From: JAVJQS01 sp040218815
GTDB taxonomy: Bacteria > Bacteroidota > Bacteroidia > Flavobacteriales_E > Vicingaceae
DNA length: 64,000 nucleotides
Assembly (NCBI GenBank): GCA_040218815.1
Contig: JAVJQS010000009.1
Coordinates: 83,970-147,969 of the forward strand
Direction of reading: 5' to 3'
Shown: positions 26,813 to 35,535 of the stretch, piece after piece
Layout of the letters: every line of letters begins with the position of its first letter
Position numbering within the stretch: the stretch's first letter is position 1
Made by a program: the position numbers and the translations under genes
The notes under the pieces: generated by a model
Seen by the model: only the letters and a program-made list of their open reading frames with translations
Database searches by the model: none
Told to the model about the DNA's origin: nothing

Positions 26813-27708
26813 GTGTTTCTAATTTTAGAAAGTTTTTGAAATAGCTCTTTTTCTTCTGAACTGAGCTTTGTAGGCAGTTTTAACTCATAAGTTAAATATA
26901 AGTCGCCAAACTCATTCGGCTTTTTATATTTTGGAAAACCTTTACTCTTCAGCTTTACTTTAGTTCCATTTTGTGTTTCAGGCGGAACTTTTAGTTTTAC
27001 TTTTCCATCAAATGTTTTCACCTCAATTTCTCCACCTAAAAGAGCAGTGTATAAATCTAAGTCAACCGAGCTATATAAGTTGTCTTTATCTCGTTTAAAG
27101 GGAGTGTCGTTGTGAAGAATAAAACGAATTAATAAGTCTCCTTTTGGTCCGCCATTAGCTCCTTCACCACCTTGTCCTTTTATGCGAATAATTTGCTCAT
27201 TGTGAATTCCTGCAGGAATGGTAATGCGTATCTTCTTCCCATTGATAGTCAATGTTCTTTTATGGGTCTCATAAAGCTCTGAGAGGTTTAATTCTAAGTC
27301 TGCATTAAAGTCTTGCCCTTTAAACCGAACATTTCGACCCCGCCCACCTGTAAAACCACCACCAAACATTTGCTCAAAAAAGTCGGAGTAATCGCCACCT
27401 TCAAAACTTTGTGAAGCCCCTTGCCTGCTTTGACTTTGCTGGTATTGTCCTTGCTGTTGTTTTGCTTGCTCAAATTGATCAGCATGTTTCCAATCTTTGC
27501 CGTATTCATCGTATTTTTTTCGCTTTTCAGGGTCGCTTAATACCTCATTGGCTTCATTTACTTCTTTAAATTTTTGCTCAGCTGCCTTATCATTTGGATT
27601 AAGATCAGGGTGATATTTTCTGGCCAGCTTGCGATAAGCAGCTTTCACTTCCTTAGCTGTTGCTGATTTGCTTATGCCTAATACCTTATAATAATCTATA
27701 AACGCCAT
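26809..27708 (-). CDS. DnaJ-family co-chaperone (CbpA-like)
   Basis: The 299-residue protein has a J domain (about 3-70, with the HPD motif in RKYHPDLNPND that stimulates DnaK), a Gln/Gly-rich linker (about 80-130, QQQGQYQQSQSRQG) and the two C-terminal substrate-binding beta domains (about 140-290). It lacks the zinc-finger CxxCxGxG repeats of true DnaJ, which places it with CbpA. With the CbpM-like gene it forms an operon inserted, on the opposite strand, between the crt genes and the SDR-photolyase pair. Confidence 0.9.
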   Translation of the reverse strand: MAFIDYYKVLGISKSATAKEVKAAYRKLARKYHPDLNPNDKAAEQKFKEVNEANEVLSDPEKRKKYDEYGKDWKHADQFEQAKQQQGQYQQSQSRQGASQSFEGGDYSDFFEQMFGGGFTGGRGRNVRFKGQDFNADLELNLSELYETHKRTLTINGKKIRITIPAGIHNEQIIRIKGQGGEGANGGPKGDLLIRFILHNDTPFKRDKDNLYSSVDLDLYTALLGGEIEVKTFDGKVKLKVPPETQNGTKVKLKSKGFPKYKKPNEFGDLYLTYELKLPTKLSSEEKELFQKLSKIRNT

Positions 27709-27887
27709 TTTAAAACCAGTCTAATTAAGATCTCCTATAAATTTAGGATGTTTAATTGAATATTGTATCTCTAGCACTATTTTTATTATTGGATTAAAAC
27801 AATAAAAGATGGGTCAATCTACTTTGACAAACGTCACTAAGCCAAACATTCGCCTCCTTTTCTTGTTTCTGTTAAAAAACATTCAAA

Positions 27888-28577
27888 ATGAGTAAGAATT
27901 ATCTAATTATAGGGGCAAGTAGTGGAAACGGCCTGCAAATAGCAAAGGAGCTAAACAAAGATGACAACCAACTTTATTTAGCATCTAGAACAGAACCAGA
28001 GATAAAAGGTGAAAACATTCACTACCAATCTATTGATGTAACAGAAGAATTTGAATTGGACTTACCTGAAAAGTTAGACGGGGTTTTTTATTGTCCTGGT
28101 ACCATCAATTTAAAACCATTTCATCGGTTGAAAACACAAGACTTTTTAGACGACTTTAAAGTTAATCACCTTGGGGCGGTAGAAGTTTTGCAACAGGCTC
28201 AAAACGCATTAAAAAAGTCAGATGAAGCTGCAGTAGTACTTTTTAGTACCGTAGCTGTACAAACGGGTTTGAGTTTTCACACGAGCGTAGCTTCTGCAAA
28301 AGGTGCTATTGAAGGGCTTGGTAAAGCGTTAGCAGCAGAATGGGCGCCAAAAATCCGTGTCAATGTGATTGCTCCATCGCTAACAGATACTCCATTGGCG
28401 AAAACGCTTTTATCTTCAGATGAAAAGAAGAAGTCAAATGCCGATCGACACCCACTAAAAAAATTAGGAACTCCAGGGGATATTGCAAAAGCAGCTGTAT
28501 TTTTGAGCAGTTCTGATGCGGGTTGGATAACAGGTCAGGTGTTAACTATCGATGGTGGTTTAGGAAGTTTACGTTAA
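27888..28577 (+). CDS. SDR-family oxidoreductase linked to photolyase; catalytic Tyr replaced
   Basis: The 229-residue protein has the SDR nucleotide loop IIGASSGNGLQIAK (about 6-19), a catalytic-type Ser in FSTVAVQ, and the C-terminal GQVLTIDGGLG. At the usual YxxxK site it reads V-A-S-A-K (in FHTSVASAKGAIEGL), so the catalytic Tyr is Val. The same FHxSxAxAKGA pattern is, as I recall, common in SDRs next to photolyases, so this is probably a subfamily trait, not a mutation. The substrate is unknown. The TAA stop directly abuts the ATG of the photolyase (28577/28578), so the two are coupled. Confidence 0.85.
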   Translation: MSKNYLIIGASSGNGLQIAKELNKDDNQLYLASRTEPEIKGENIHYQSIDVTEEFELDLPEKLDGVFYCPGTINLKPFHRLKTQDFLDDFKVNHLGAVEVLQQAQNALKKSDEAAVVLFSTVAVQTGLSFHTSVASAKGAIEGLGKALAAEWAPKIRVNVIAPSLTDTPLAKTLLSSDEKKKSNADRHPLKKLGTPGDIAKAAVFLSSSDAGWITGQVLTIDGGLGSLR

Positions 28578-29888
28578 ATGGGAAAAGAAAAAGTCAATAT
28601 TTTCTGGTTTCGAAGAGATCTAAGGTTACAAGACAATCGCGGTCTGTATCATGCCCTAAAAAGTGAATTTCCAGTATTGCCTGTTTTCATTTTTGATACC
28701 AATATTCTTAATGACTTGAAAGATAAAAAAGACGCTCGAGTCTCTTTTCTGCGCGAGGAATTAAGTAAGATTAATGAGGACCTCAAATCAAAAAATAGTG
28801 GACTAAAAACTTTTTATACAAGCCCAAAGCAGGCTTTTAAAGCGCTTCAACATGATTATGATGTTCAAACGGTTTATGCAAATCATGATTATGAGCCATA
28901 TGCTAAAGAACGTGATGAAGAAATCGAGGAGTTATTAAATGATCGAGGAGTTGATTTTAAAACCTTTAAAGATCAGGTTATCTTTGAAAAAGGAGAGGTA
29001 GTAAAGGATGATGGTACGCCTTATTTGGTATACACGCCCTACAGTAAAAAATGGCTTTCAAGCTTAACTGATGAAGACTTGGAAAGCTATACTTCCGGTT
29101 TGCAATTTGAGAATTGGTTGAAGATGGACAGCCAAGAAATAATTTCCTTAGAAGAAATGGGCTTTGAACAATCGGATATAAAAATACCTTCAAAAAATCT
29201 CACTGACCACACAATCGAAGTTTACGAAGCAGAGCGAAACTTTCCAACAAAAGACAGTACTTCCCGACTTGGAATCCACTTGCGTTTTGGAACAGTAAGT
29301 ATCCGTGAAACTGCTAGACAGGCCGAAGGTCATGAAAACATCACCTTTTTAAAAGAGCTGATTTGGAGAGAGTTTTTCATGTGCATTCTTCATCATTACC
29401 CGAAGGTTGTTGATCATAATTTTAATAAAAAGTACGATGCCATAAAGTGGCGAAATAATGAAGCCGATTTTAAAAAATGGTGTGCGGGTAAAACTGGCTA
29501 TCCTTTGGTTGATGCAGGAATGAGAGAATTGAATGAAACTGGTTTTATGCATAATCGAGTGCGTATGTTAGTCGCTAGTTTCTTGTGCAAGCACCTCTTA
29601 ATAGATTGGAAGTGGGGTGAAGCCTATTTCGCAGAAAAATTATTGGATTATGAGCTTTCATCAAACAATGGAAACTGGCAGTGGGCTGCAGGAACTGGAG
29701 TAGATGCTGCTCCGTATTTTAGAATCTTTAACCCAAGCACACAAATTGATCGATTTGATAAAAATAAAAGCTATATAAAGCAATGGGTAGAAGAGTTTGG
29801 AACAGATGATTATCCTGATGAGATGGTAGAACATAAGCCGGCACGTGAAAGAGCATTAGAAGTATATAAAACAGCTGTTGCTCAATAA
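28578..29888 (+). CDS. cryptochrome/deoxyribodipyrimidine photolyase, class I CPD type
   Basis: The 436-residue flavoprotein uses blue light to split cyclobutane pyrimidine dimers. It has the N-terminal antenna domain (about 5-130, NIFWFRRDLRLQDNRGLYHA) and the FAD-binding helical domain (about 200-430), including the photolyase signature MHNRVRMLVASFLCKHLLIDW and the NNGNWQWAAGTG stretch with its conserved Trp. Class I CPD photolyase fits best; a cryptochrome role cannot be excluded from sequence alone. It is coupled to the SDR gene and lies at the end of the light-response island, complementing the FeS (6-4) photolyase at 5.2 kb. Confidence 0.93.
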   Translation: MGKEKVNIFWFRRDLRLQDNRGLYHALKSEFPVLPVFIFDTNILNDLKDKKDARVSFLREELSKINEDLKSKNSGLKTFYTSPKQAFKALQHDYDVQTVYANHDYEPYAKERDEEIEELLNDRGVDFKTFKDQVIFEKGEVVKDDGTPYLVYTPYSKKWLSSLTDEDLESYTSGLQFENWLKMDSQEIISLEEMGFEQSDIKIPSKNLTDHTIEVYEAERNFPTKDSTSRLGIHLRFGTVSIRETARQAEGHENITFLKELIWREFFMCILHHYPKVVDHNFNKKYDAIKWRNNEADFKKWCAGKTGYPLVDAGMRELNETGFMHNRVRMLVASFLCKHLLIDWKWGEAYFAEKLLDYELSSNNGNWQWAAGTGVDAAPYFRIFNPSTQIDRFDKNKSYIKQWVEEFGTDDYPDEMVEHKPARERALEVYKTAVAQ

Positions 29889-29901
29889 GGAATTAGTCAA
29901 A

Positions 29902-30948
29902 TTACTTTAACATTTTCAAATAATCCTTTAAAGAAAGGACGGCTTGTTGAAATATGAATTCAATAAATGCACTTTTATTCAACTTTATTTGAGCTTCTTC
30001 TAGTGCATCGTAATAAGCTAACCGATTTTTATCTTCACTACTAATATTGGTAATTGGAAAGCCTGCTTGCAATAGTATTAAATTCATTATTAAACGCGCT
30101 GTTCTTCCATTTCCATCAACAAATGGATGAATCGTAACTAGCCGCTCATGCATTTCGGCCGCCAATACAACTGGATGCATTCGCTCGTAATTCTCCTCGT
30201 AGAAAATAAAATAATCTTCCATTAGTTTGGTAATTAAATACGGCTCAGGCGGGGAATATTTGCTTCCCGAGATGCGAACATTTACACGTCGATATTTTCC
30301 TGAATTTGACTTGTCAATTCCCCTTAGGATTAATGCATGTATTTGTTTTAGTAAGTGATCATTAATAACAGCCTTCTGCTCTACAAACTCCATGAGTAAA
30401 TCAATCGCTTCAGCATGATTAACAGCTTCAAAATGCTCTTTAACAGATTTTCCACTAATAGTTAGGCCTTTCTCAACTACTAAGGCGGTTTCTTTTAGGC
30501 TTAAGGTGTTTCCTTCTATTCGATTGCTGTCAAAGGTGTATTCTGCCTTGTAATAAGCCAATAATTTCCTAAAATGGCTTTTTTCAATTGGACGATATTC
30601 ATCTAACTGCGATTTTAACTGATCAACCGCTTTGATTAAACTGAATTTATTAAATGATTTATTTCTATAGGCAGCTTTAGATTCGGCAAGTCGAAGTGCC
30701 TCTAAGCCAAATTCTTCATCTTTTATTTCTTGGTAAAGTTTTTCACTTAGCCATTGTAGTACCAACTCTTTAGGACTTACTTGATATAATTCTGAAAGGG
30801 CTATTAGTTGTTCTTTTGTTGGTCTTCTGCTGCCTGATTCAAATCTGCTCAATAAGCTATTATCAATATTAATAGCTATAGCAACCTCCTTAATAGATAA
30901 CTTATTATTTTGCCGTAGATTTTTTAATAAGTGATGCAAAGCCTTCAT
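29902..30948 (-). CDS. Fic-family protein with N-terminal HTH domain
   Basis: The 348-residue protein has an XRE-type helix-turn-helix (about 8-60, LSIKEVAIAINIDNSLLSRF) and a Fic domain (about 130-340). The active motif HPFVDGNGRTAR (274-285) is complete. S141-N-R-I-E145-G-N147 matches the (S/T)xxxE(G/N) inhibitory helix, placed N-terminal to the core as in class II Fic proteins, so the enzyme is probably self-inhibited AMPylase (or another nucleotidyl or phosphoryl transferase). It stands alone with no antitoxin gene beside it, so self-inhibition and perhaps autorepression by the HTH are the likely controls. Confidence 0.92.
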   Translation of the reverse strand: MKALHHLLKNLRQNNKLSIKEVAIAINIDNSLLSRFESGSRRPTKEQLIALSELYQVSPKELVLQWLSEKLYQEIKDEEFGLEALRLAESKAAYRNKSFNKFSLIKAVDQLKSQLDEYRPIEKSHFRKLLAYYKAEYTFDSNRIEGNTLSLKETALVVEKGLTISGKSVKEHFEAVNHAEAIDLLMEFVEQKAVINDHLLKQIHALILRGIDKSNSGKYRRVNVRISGSKYSPPEPYLITKLMEDYFIFYEENYERMHPVVLAAEMHERLVTIHPFVDGNGRTARLIMNLILLQAGFPITNISSEDKNRLAYYDALEEAQIKLNKSAFIEFIFQQAVLSLKDYLKMLK

Positions 30949-31038
30949 TTTACAAATTTAGTCAAACTTTATAATAATTGACAAAAAATGTCATGAAGCT
31001 AAATCCGCAACTGTTTCTAATTTAAAACTGGAAAACAT

Positions 31039-31500
31039 TTACCCTAGCACTCCGAACAATTCAGCCATTTTCTTTTCACGATAATCGAATATTTCTTTCA
31101 GTTTTGGTCGAACAAGAAACGGTTCAACTAATCGACCTAAAAATCCTAAGGGAACAACGTAAGTAATGACATCTGTCATTTCTACGCCACCTTCGATGGC
31201 TCTAAAATGATGTTGATGGTGCCAAATGGTGTAAGGACCAACGCGTTGCTCGTCAATAAAATATTTATTCTCCTTCACTTGGGTGATTTCAGTCATCCAG
31301 CGCATTGGAATATTTAGGAGTGGAGTAACTTTGTAAGTGATAATCATTCCAGGGTACATTTCTTCCTTTAAGAACTCAGAAGTGATGTTGAAACCCATGT
31401 AGTCTGGGGTTATTTCCTTTAAATTCTTAGGATTTGAGAAAAACTCCCATGCTTTCTCTACATTTATCGGAAGTTTTGTAATACGCTTTAAAGTATGCAT
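31039..31500 (-). CDS. SRPBCC-family (START-like) protein
   Basis: The 153-residue protein begins MHTLKRITKLPINVEKAWEFFSNPKNLKEI, typical of SRPBCC cyclase/dehydrase-like proteins that bind hydrophobic ligands in a helix-grip fold. I start it at the ATG at 31498-31500; a longer frame reaches 31539, but a TAATATTG -7-like element (31531-31524, minus strand) would place the transcript start after that ATG. It is divergent from the NAD(P)-binding DUF2867 protein, a combination often seen in Bacteroidota genomes. The ligand is unknown. Confidence 0.8.
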   Translation of the reverse strand: MHTLKRITKLPINVEKAWEFFSNPKNLKEITPDYMGFNITSEFLKEEMYPGMIITYKVTPLLNIPMRWMTEITQVKENKYFIDEQRVGPYTIWHHQHHFRAIEGGVEMTDVITYVVPLGFLGRLVEPFLVRPKLKEIFDYREKKMAELFGVLG

Positions 31501-31565
31501 GGTTATTTTAAATGGGCTATGAGCAATATTAAAAAACAAGCAGTAATGCTTTTTGTTTCAATTGA

Positions 31566-33011
31566 ATGAATATACTTTTAACCGGAGCCAATGGTTACAT
31601 CGGCAAACGCTTATTGCCAGTTTTAATTGATGAGGGACATCAGGTGTACGCTTGTGTGCGAGATAAAAATACATTGCATCTTTCAAAAGAACATCAAAGT
31701 AAGGTTGAAATTATTGAGGTCGACTTTTTAAAAGAAAAGCACTTAAAAAGAATTCCTGAGAATATTGATGTTGCCTACTTTTTGATTCATGCATTGGCCT
31801 CATCGGGCAGTGATTTTTCCCAAATGGAACGAGAAATTGCTAAAAATTTTAATACTTCAATCTCTAGGTCTAATGCAAAGCAAGTTATCTACCTTGGTGG
31901 GATAAGCAATGACGACAACTTATCAGATCACTTAAAGTCACGACAACATACAGAAGAAATTTTACAAGAATCTACCATCCCAGTAACCGTTTTAAGAGCG
32001 GCAATTATTATTGGTTCTGGAGGGGCATCCTTTGAAATAATTCGCGATTTGGTTGAAAAGTTGCCTTTTATGATTGCTCCTAAATGGTTGAATACGAAGT
32101 GCCAACCAATCGGTATAAGAAATGTAATTGAATACTTAGTAGGCAGCTTAGCCAATGAAAAGACCTATAACAAAACCTTTGACATTGGTGGGCCCGAAAT
32201 TTTGACCTACAAACAGATGCTGCTGCAGTTTGCCGAGGTAAGAGGAATGAAGCGTTACATTCAAACAGTACCAGTGATGTCGCCACGAATTTCTTCCTAC
32301 TGGTTATATTTTGTAACCTCTACATCGTATCGTATTGCTGTAAACTTGGTAGAAAGTATGAAAAACGAAGTGGTGGTTCAACACGATGGAATAAAAGACA
32401 TCATAAAAACTGACTTACTGACCTATAAAGAGAATGTAAGCTTAGCCTTTAAGCGTATTGAACAGAATTATGTGATATCTAGTTGGGTAGATTCTGAGTT
32501 GCCGAAGAATCAAGAAAGATCTTTTAGTCATTATATTAAAGTGCCCACTAATGCCACCTTCACTGACTTAAGAAAAGTAGAATTTGACTCTAAGAAAGTA
32601 GATAAAGTCCTTCAAAATTTATGGGCGATTGGTGGTGACAGAGGGTGGTATTACGGGAATTGGTTGTGGAGGATAAGAGGGTATTTAGATAAGTTAGCTG
32701 GAGGCGTTGGATTGCGAAGAGGGAGAAGAAGTCCAACACATATTTATGCGGGAGACTCATTAGATTTTTGGCGGGTATTACTGGCAGATGAAGATGAAAG
32801 ACGCTTATTATTATACGCTGAAATGAAATTACCAGGAGAAGCTTGGTTAGAATTTAAAATTGAATCAAAAGAGGATGGGATGAATTGTCTTGTGCAAACA
32901 GCTACTTTTCGACCTAAAGGGATATGGGGAAGATTGTATTGGTATAGTGTATTGCCATTCCATGGATTTATTTTTAAAAACATGGCAAAAAACCTAGTGA
33001 ATTATTCATAA
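31566..33011 (+). CDS. NAD(P)-binding SDR-family protein with C-terminal DUF2867 domain
   Basis: The 481-residue protein has an atypical SDR domain (about 1-290, with TGANGYIGKRLLPVL at 6-20) followed by a DUF2867 domain (about 310-480, including GDRGWYYGNWLWRIRGYLDKLAGG, here split as two halves of the motif). This fusion is common and may act as a reductase or NAD(P) sensor on an unknown substrate. The DUF2867 part is itself SRPBCC-like, and the divergent neighbour is an SRPBCC protein, which suggests a shared hydrophobic substrate. Confidence 0.85.
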   Translation: MNILLTGANGYIGKRLLPVLIDEGHQVYACVRDKNTLHLSKEHQSKVEIIEVDFLKEKHLKRIPENIDVAYFLIHALASSGSDFSQMEREIAKNFNTSISRSNAKQVIYLGGISNDDNLSDHLKSRQHTEEILQESTIPVTVLRAAIIIGSGGASFEIIRDLVEKLPFMIAPKWLNTKCQPIGIRNVIEYLVGSLANEKTYNKTFDIGGPEILTYKQMLLQFAEVRGMKRYIQTVPVMSPRISSYWLYFVTSTSYRIAVNLVESMKNEVVVQHDGIKDIIKTDLLTYKENVSLAFKRIEQNYVISSWVDSELPKNQERSFSHYIKVPTNATFTDLRKVEFDSKKVDKVLQNLWAIGGDRGWYYGNWLWRIRGYLDKLAGGVGLRRGRRSPTHIYAGDSLDFWRVLLADEDERRLLLYAEMKLPGEAWLEFKIESKEDGMNCLVQTATFRPKGIWGRLYWYSVLPFHGFIFKNMAKNLVNYS

Positions 33012-33050
33012 GAGTAAATTGCCCTCTAAATTGATAAATTTAACTCCAAT

Positions 33051-34778
33051 CTAATACTTGATCACAGGAATGGCCTCAATCAATTTTTTCGTGTACGCTG
33101 ACTGTGGATTGTTGTAAATTTCTTCAGCAATGCCCATTTCTTGGATTTTCCCTTCTTTCATCACAAGCATTCGATCCGACATATACTTAACAACTGACAA
33201 ATCATGAGAAATGAAAATATAGGTGAATCCAAATCTAGCTTTTAGCTCGTTTAAAAGATTTAGTACTTGTGCTTGCACAGAAACATCTAGAGCTGAAACG
33301 GACTCATCACAAACGATAAACTCTGGCGAAAGGGCCAGTGCTCGCGCAATACAAACTCTTTGTCGCTGTCCTCCAGAAAATTCATGAGGGTAACGATTAA
33401 ACTGATCGGCAGTTAAGCCTACAGTTTCCAACAACTCAATTACTTTCTCTTTTCTTATTTTATCATTGGCCTCAACTTTATGCACTTGCATGGGTTCCAT
33501 TATTGCTTTTCCCACCTGCATTTTCGGATTTAATGAGGAGTAGGGATCCTGGAAAATGATTTGTACTTTCTTTCTCAATTTGCGCATTGCTGCATCACTT
33601 TGAGCCAACAAATCGATATTATCATACTTTACTGCACCCGATGTAGGTTCTATTAAACGAAGAATGCTTCTTCCCAAAGTTGTTTTACCACAGCCTGACT
33701 CACCAACCAAACCTAGAGTTTCTCCTTTATGAACATTAAAGCTCACATCATCAACTGCTTTTACAAAACCTGTTGTTCTCCTTAGAATTCCTTTTTGAAT
33801 GGGGAAGTAGGTTTTCAAGTTTTCAACTTTAAGTATGGAGGGGGCATTCAATACTTTTTCCAACGCTGTTTTTTGATCTTGAGGCGATACCTTAAGCTGG
33901 TTGATATATTCTTCAATGCTAATATCGCTTGACATGGCTGTAAAATCAGCCACAGTTGGCAACTTTGTTAAACGGAAATCAATAGGAGGTCTGCAAGAAA
34001 TTAATCCTTTTGTATAGCCCTGCTGCGGAGAAGTAAAAATTTCTTCTGTGCTTGCTTCTTCCACTTTTTTACCCCTTTTCATGACCACTACTTCGTCGGC
34101 TATTTCAGCTACAACACCTAAATCATGTGTTATAAAAATCACACTCATTTGATGTTTTTGTTGAAGGGATTTAATCAACTCCAAAATGGTTTTTTGAACC
34201 GTTACATCAAGAGCTGTTGTCGGCTCATCGGCAATCAAGAGTTTTGGATTATTGCACATGGCCATAGCAATCATTACACGCTGCTTTTGCCCACCTGATA
34301 TCTGATGAGGATAGGAGTTGTAGATTTCTTCAGGTCGTGGTAATTGAACTTCATTGAACCACTCTATAACTTGCTTCTTGGCCTCCTTCTTTGACTTTTT
34401 TTGATGCAGTCGAATCGATTCCGAAACTTGCTCACCACACTTAATTACAGGGTTTAATGAGGTCATGGGTTCTTGAAAAATCATGGCAATTTCCTTTCCA
34501 CGAAACTTTCTCATGCCTTGATTATTAAGGCTCAATAAATTAATGCTCTCTCCATTAAAAAGGTAATTAATGGTTCCACTCGTAATATTGGCTTTTGGTC
34601 CGAGTAAACCCATAATAGCCAAAGATGTTACCGATTTACCTGAGCCAGATTCTCCAACAATTCCAACAGTTTTGCCTTTAGGAACAGTGTAAGAAAGATT
34701 ATCGACCGCAAAGCTCTCTGATTTTGAGTGACCAAAACTTATACTTAAGTTTTTTATTTCAAGTAGTGTCTCCAGCAT
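33051..34778 (-). CDS. ABC transporter ATP-binding protein with two fused ATPase domains (DppD-DppF / YejF type)
   Basis: The 575-residue protein is a tandem fusion of two ABC ATPases. The first (about 1-265) has Walker A GESGSGKS at 42-49, signature ISGGQKQR and Walker B LLIADEP. The second (about 315-575) has Walker A GESGCGKT, signature FSGGQRQR and Walker B FIVCDES, where the catalytic Glu is followed by Ser. Such fusions energise oligopeptide importers. No permease or binding-protein genes are nearby, so these must be encoded elsewhere. It lies 3 bp downstream of the exonuclease gene on the same strand. Confidence 0.92.
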   Translation of the reverse strand: MLETLLEIKNLSISFGHSKSESFAVDNLSYTVPKGKTVGIVGESGSGKSVTSLAIMGLLGPKANITSGTINYLFNGESINLLSLNNQGMRKFRGKEIAMIFQEPMTSLNPVIKCGEQVSESIRLHQKKSKKEAKKQVIEWFNEVQLPRPEEIYNSYPHQISGGQKQRVMIAMAMCNNPKLLIADEPTTALDVTVQKTILELIKSLQQKHQMSVIFITHDLGVVAEIADEVVVMKRGKKVEEASTEEIFTSPQQGYTKGLISCRPPIDFRLTKLPTVADFTAMSSDISIEEYINQLKVSPQDQKTALEKVLNAPSILKVENLKTYFPIQKGILRRTTGFVKAVDDVSFNVHKGETLGLVGESGCGKTTLGRSILRLIEPTSGAVKYDNIDLLAQSDAAMRKLRKKVQIIFQDPYSSLNPKMQVGKAIMEPMQVHKVEANDKIRKEKVIELLETVGLTADQFNRYPHEFSGGQRQRVCIARALALSPEFIVCDESVSALDVSVQAQVLNLLNELKARFGFTYIFISHDLSVVKYMSDRMLVMKEGKIQEMGIAEEIYNNPQSAYTKKLIEAIPVIKY

Positions 34779-34781
34779 TTA

Positions 34782-35501
34782 CTATGTGGCTATAGTGATT
34801 TCTGAGTCCTTTATTTGTTCCATTCCTTTATAAGCTAGAATCAATTGAGCAACTGCCAAGGTATCGTTTTGGCAATAGGAAACAATCTTTTTAAGGTCTT
34901 TTTCTTCCCAGTAGACTCGACCTACATCACTGCCATCCATGTCGTTTTTTGGAGATTTAATATTGAATAAGTGGGTAAGCAATTCTAATGAAGTGTAATT
35001 TTTATAATCACCAAACTTCCACAATTGCATGGTGTCTAAATGTTGGACTTCCCACGGTTTTCTGCCAGCTATATCTAACAAATAAGGAAGTTTTAATCCG
35101 TTTACTAATATCCTTCTGGCAAGAAATGGGAAGTCAAACTCCTTGCCGTTATGCGCACAGAGTAAATAGTCTGAAGAAATAAAATGAGCTTGTAGCATTT
35201 TACAAAATGCTTTAAGAAGCTTTTTCTCATCATCGCCAAAATAGGATTTTATTCGAAATTCTTTTTCTCCCTTATTATCACGATATACTCCTACTGAAAT
35301 ACAAATTACTTTTCCAAACTCGGCATAAATACCTGCTCTTTCATAAATTTCTTCAGGAGTTTGATCTTCTTTTAAGTGATAAGCTGATTTTTTTTCCCAA
35401 AGAGACTTCCAAGACTTATTTAGCTTGTTGAAGTTTGGCTGCTGAGAAACAGTCTCTATATCAATAAAAACGAGCTTGTTTAAGTTGATGTTCTCCAACA
35501 T
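34782..35501 (-). CDS. DnaQ-like 3'-5' exonuclease domain protein
   Basis: The 239-residue protein has the three exonuclease motifs of the DEDD group: FIDIETV (about 12-18), AHNGKEFDFPFLARRI (about 120-135) and YCQNDTLAVAQL (about 208-219), close to the PolB-like predicted exonuclease family. The last motif reads Y-x3-D, as in DEDDy enzymes. It is a stand-alone nuclease, without polymerase or helicase domains. It is the middle gene of a minus-strand run from YfiR to the ABC ATPase, with gaps of 34 and 3 bp, though co-transcription need not mean joint function. Confidence 0.85.
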   Translation of the reverse strand: MLENINLNKLVFIDIETVSQQPNFNKLNKSWKSLWEKKSAYHLKEDQTPEEIYERAGIYAEFGKVICISVGVYRDNKGEKEFRIKSYFGDDEKKLLKAFCKMLQAHFISSDYLLCAHNGKEFDFPFLARRILVNGLKLPYLLDIAGRKPWEVQHLDTMQLWKFGDYKNYTSLELLTHLFNIKSPKNDMDGSDVGRVYWEEKDLKKIVSYCQNDTLAVAQLILAYKGMEQIKDSEITIAT

Positions 35502-35535
35502 AATTGATTAGTCTTTGGTTCAACGAAAATAGGAC

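Noticed and set aside
29902..30948. Toxin-antitoxin pair around the Fic gene
   Set aside because: No small adjacent antitoxin gene is visible and the inhibitory motif is within the same protein.
33051..34778. Complete oligopeptide transporter locus
   Set aside because: Only the fused ATPase is present; no permease or binding-protein gene is adjacent.
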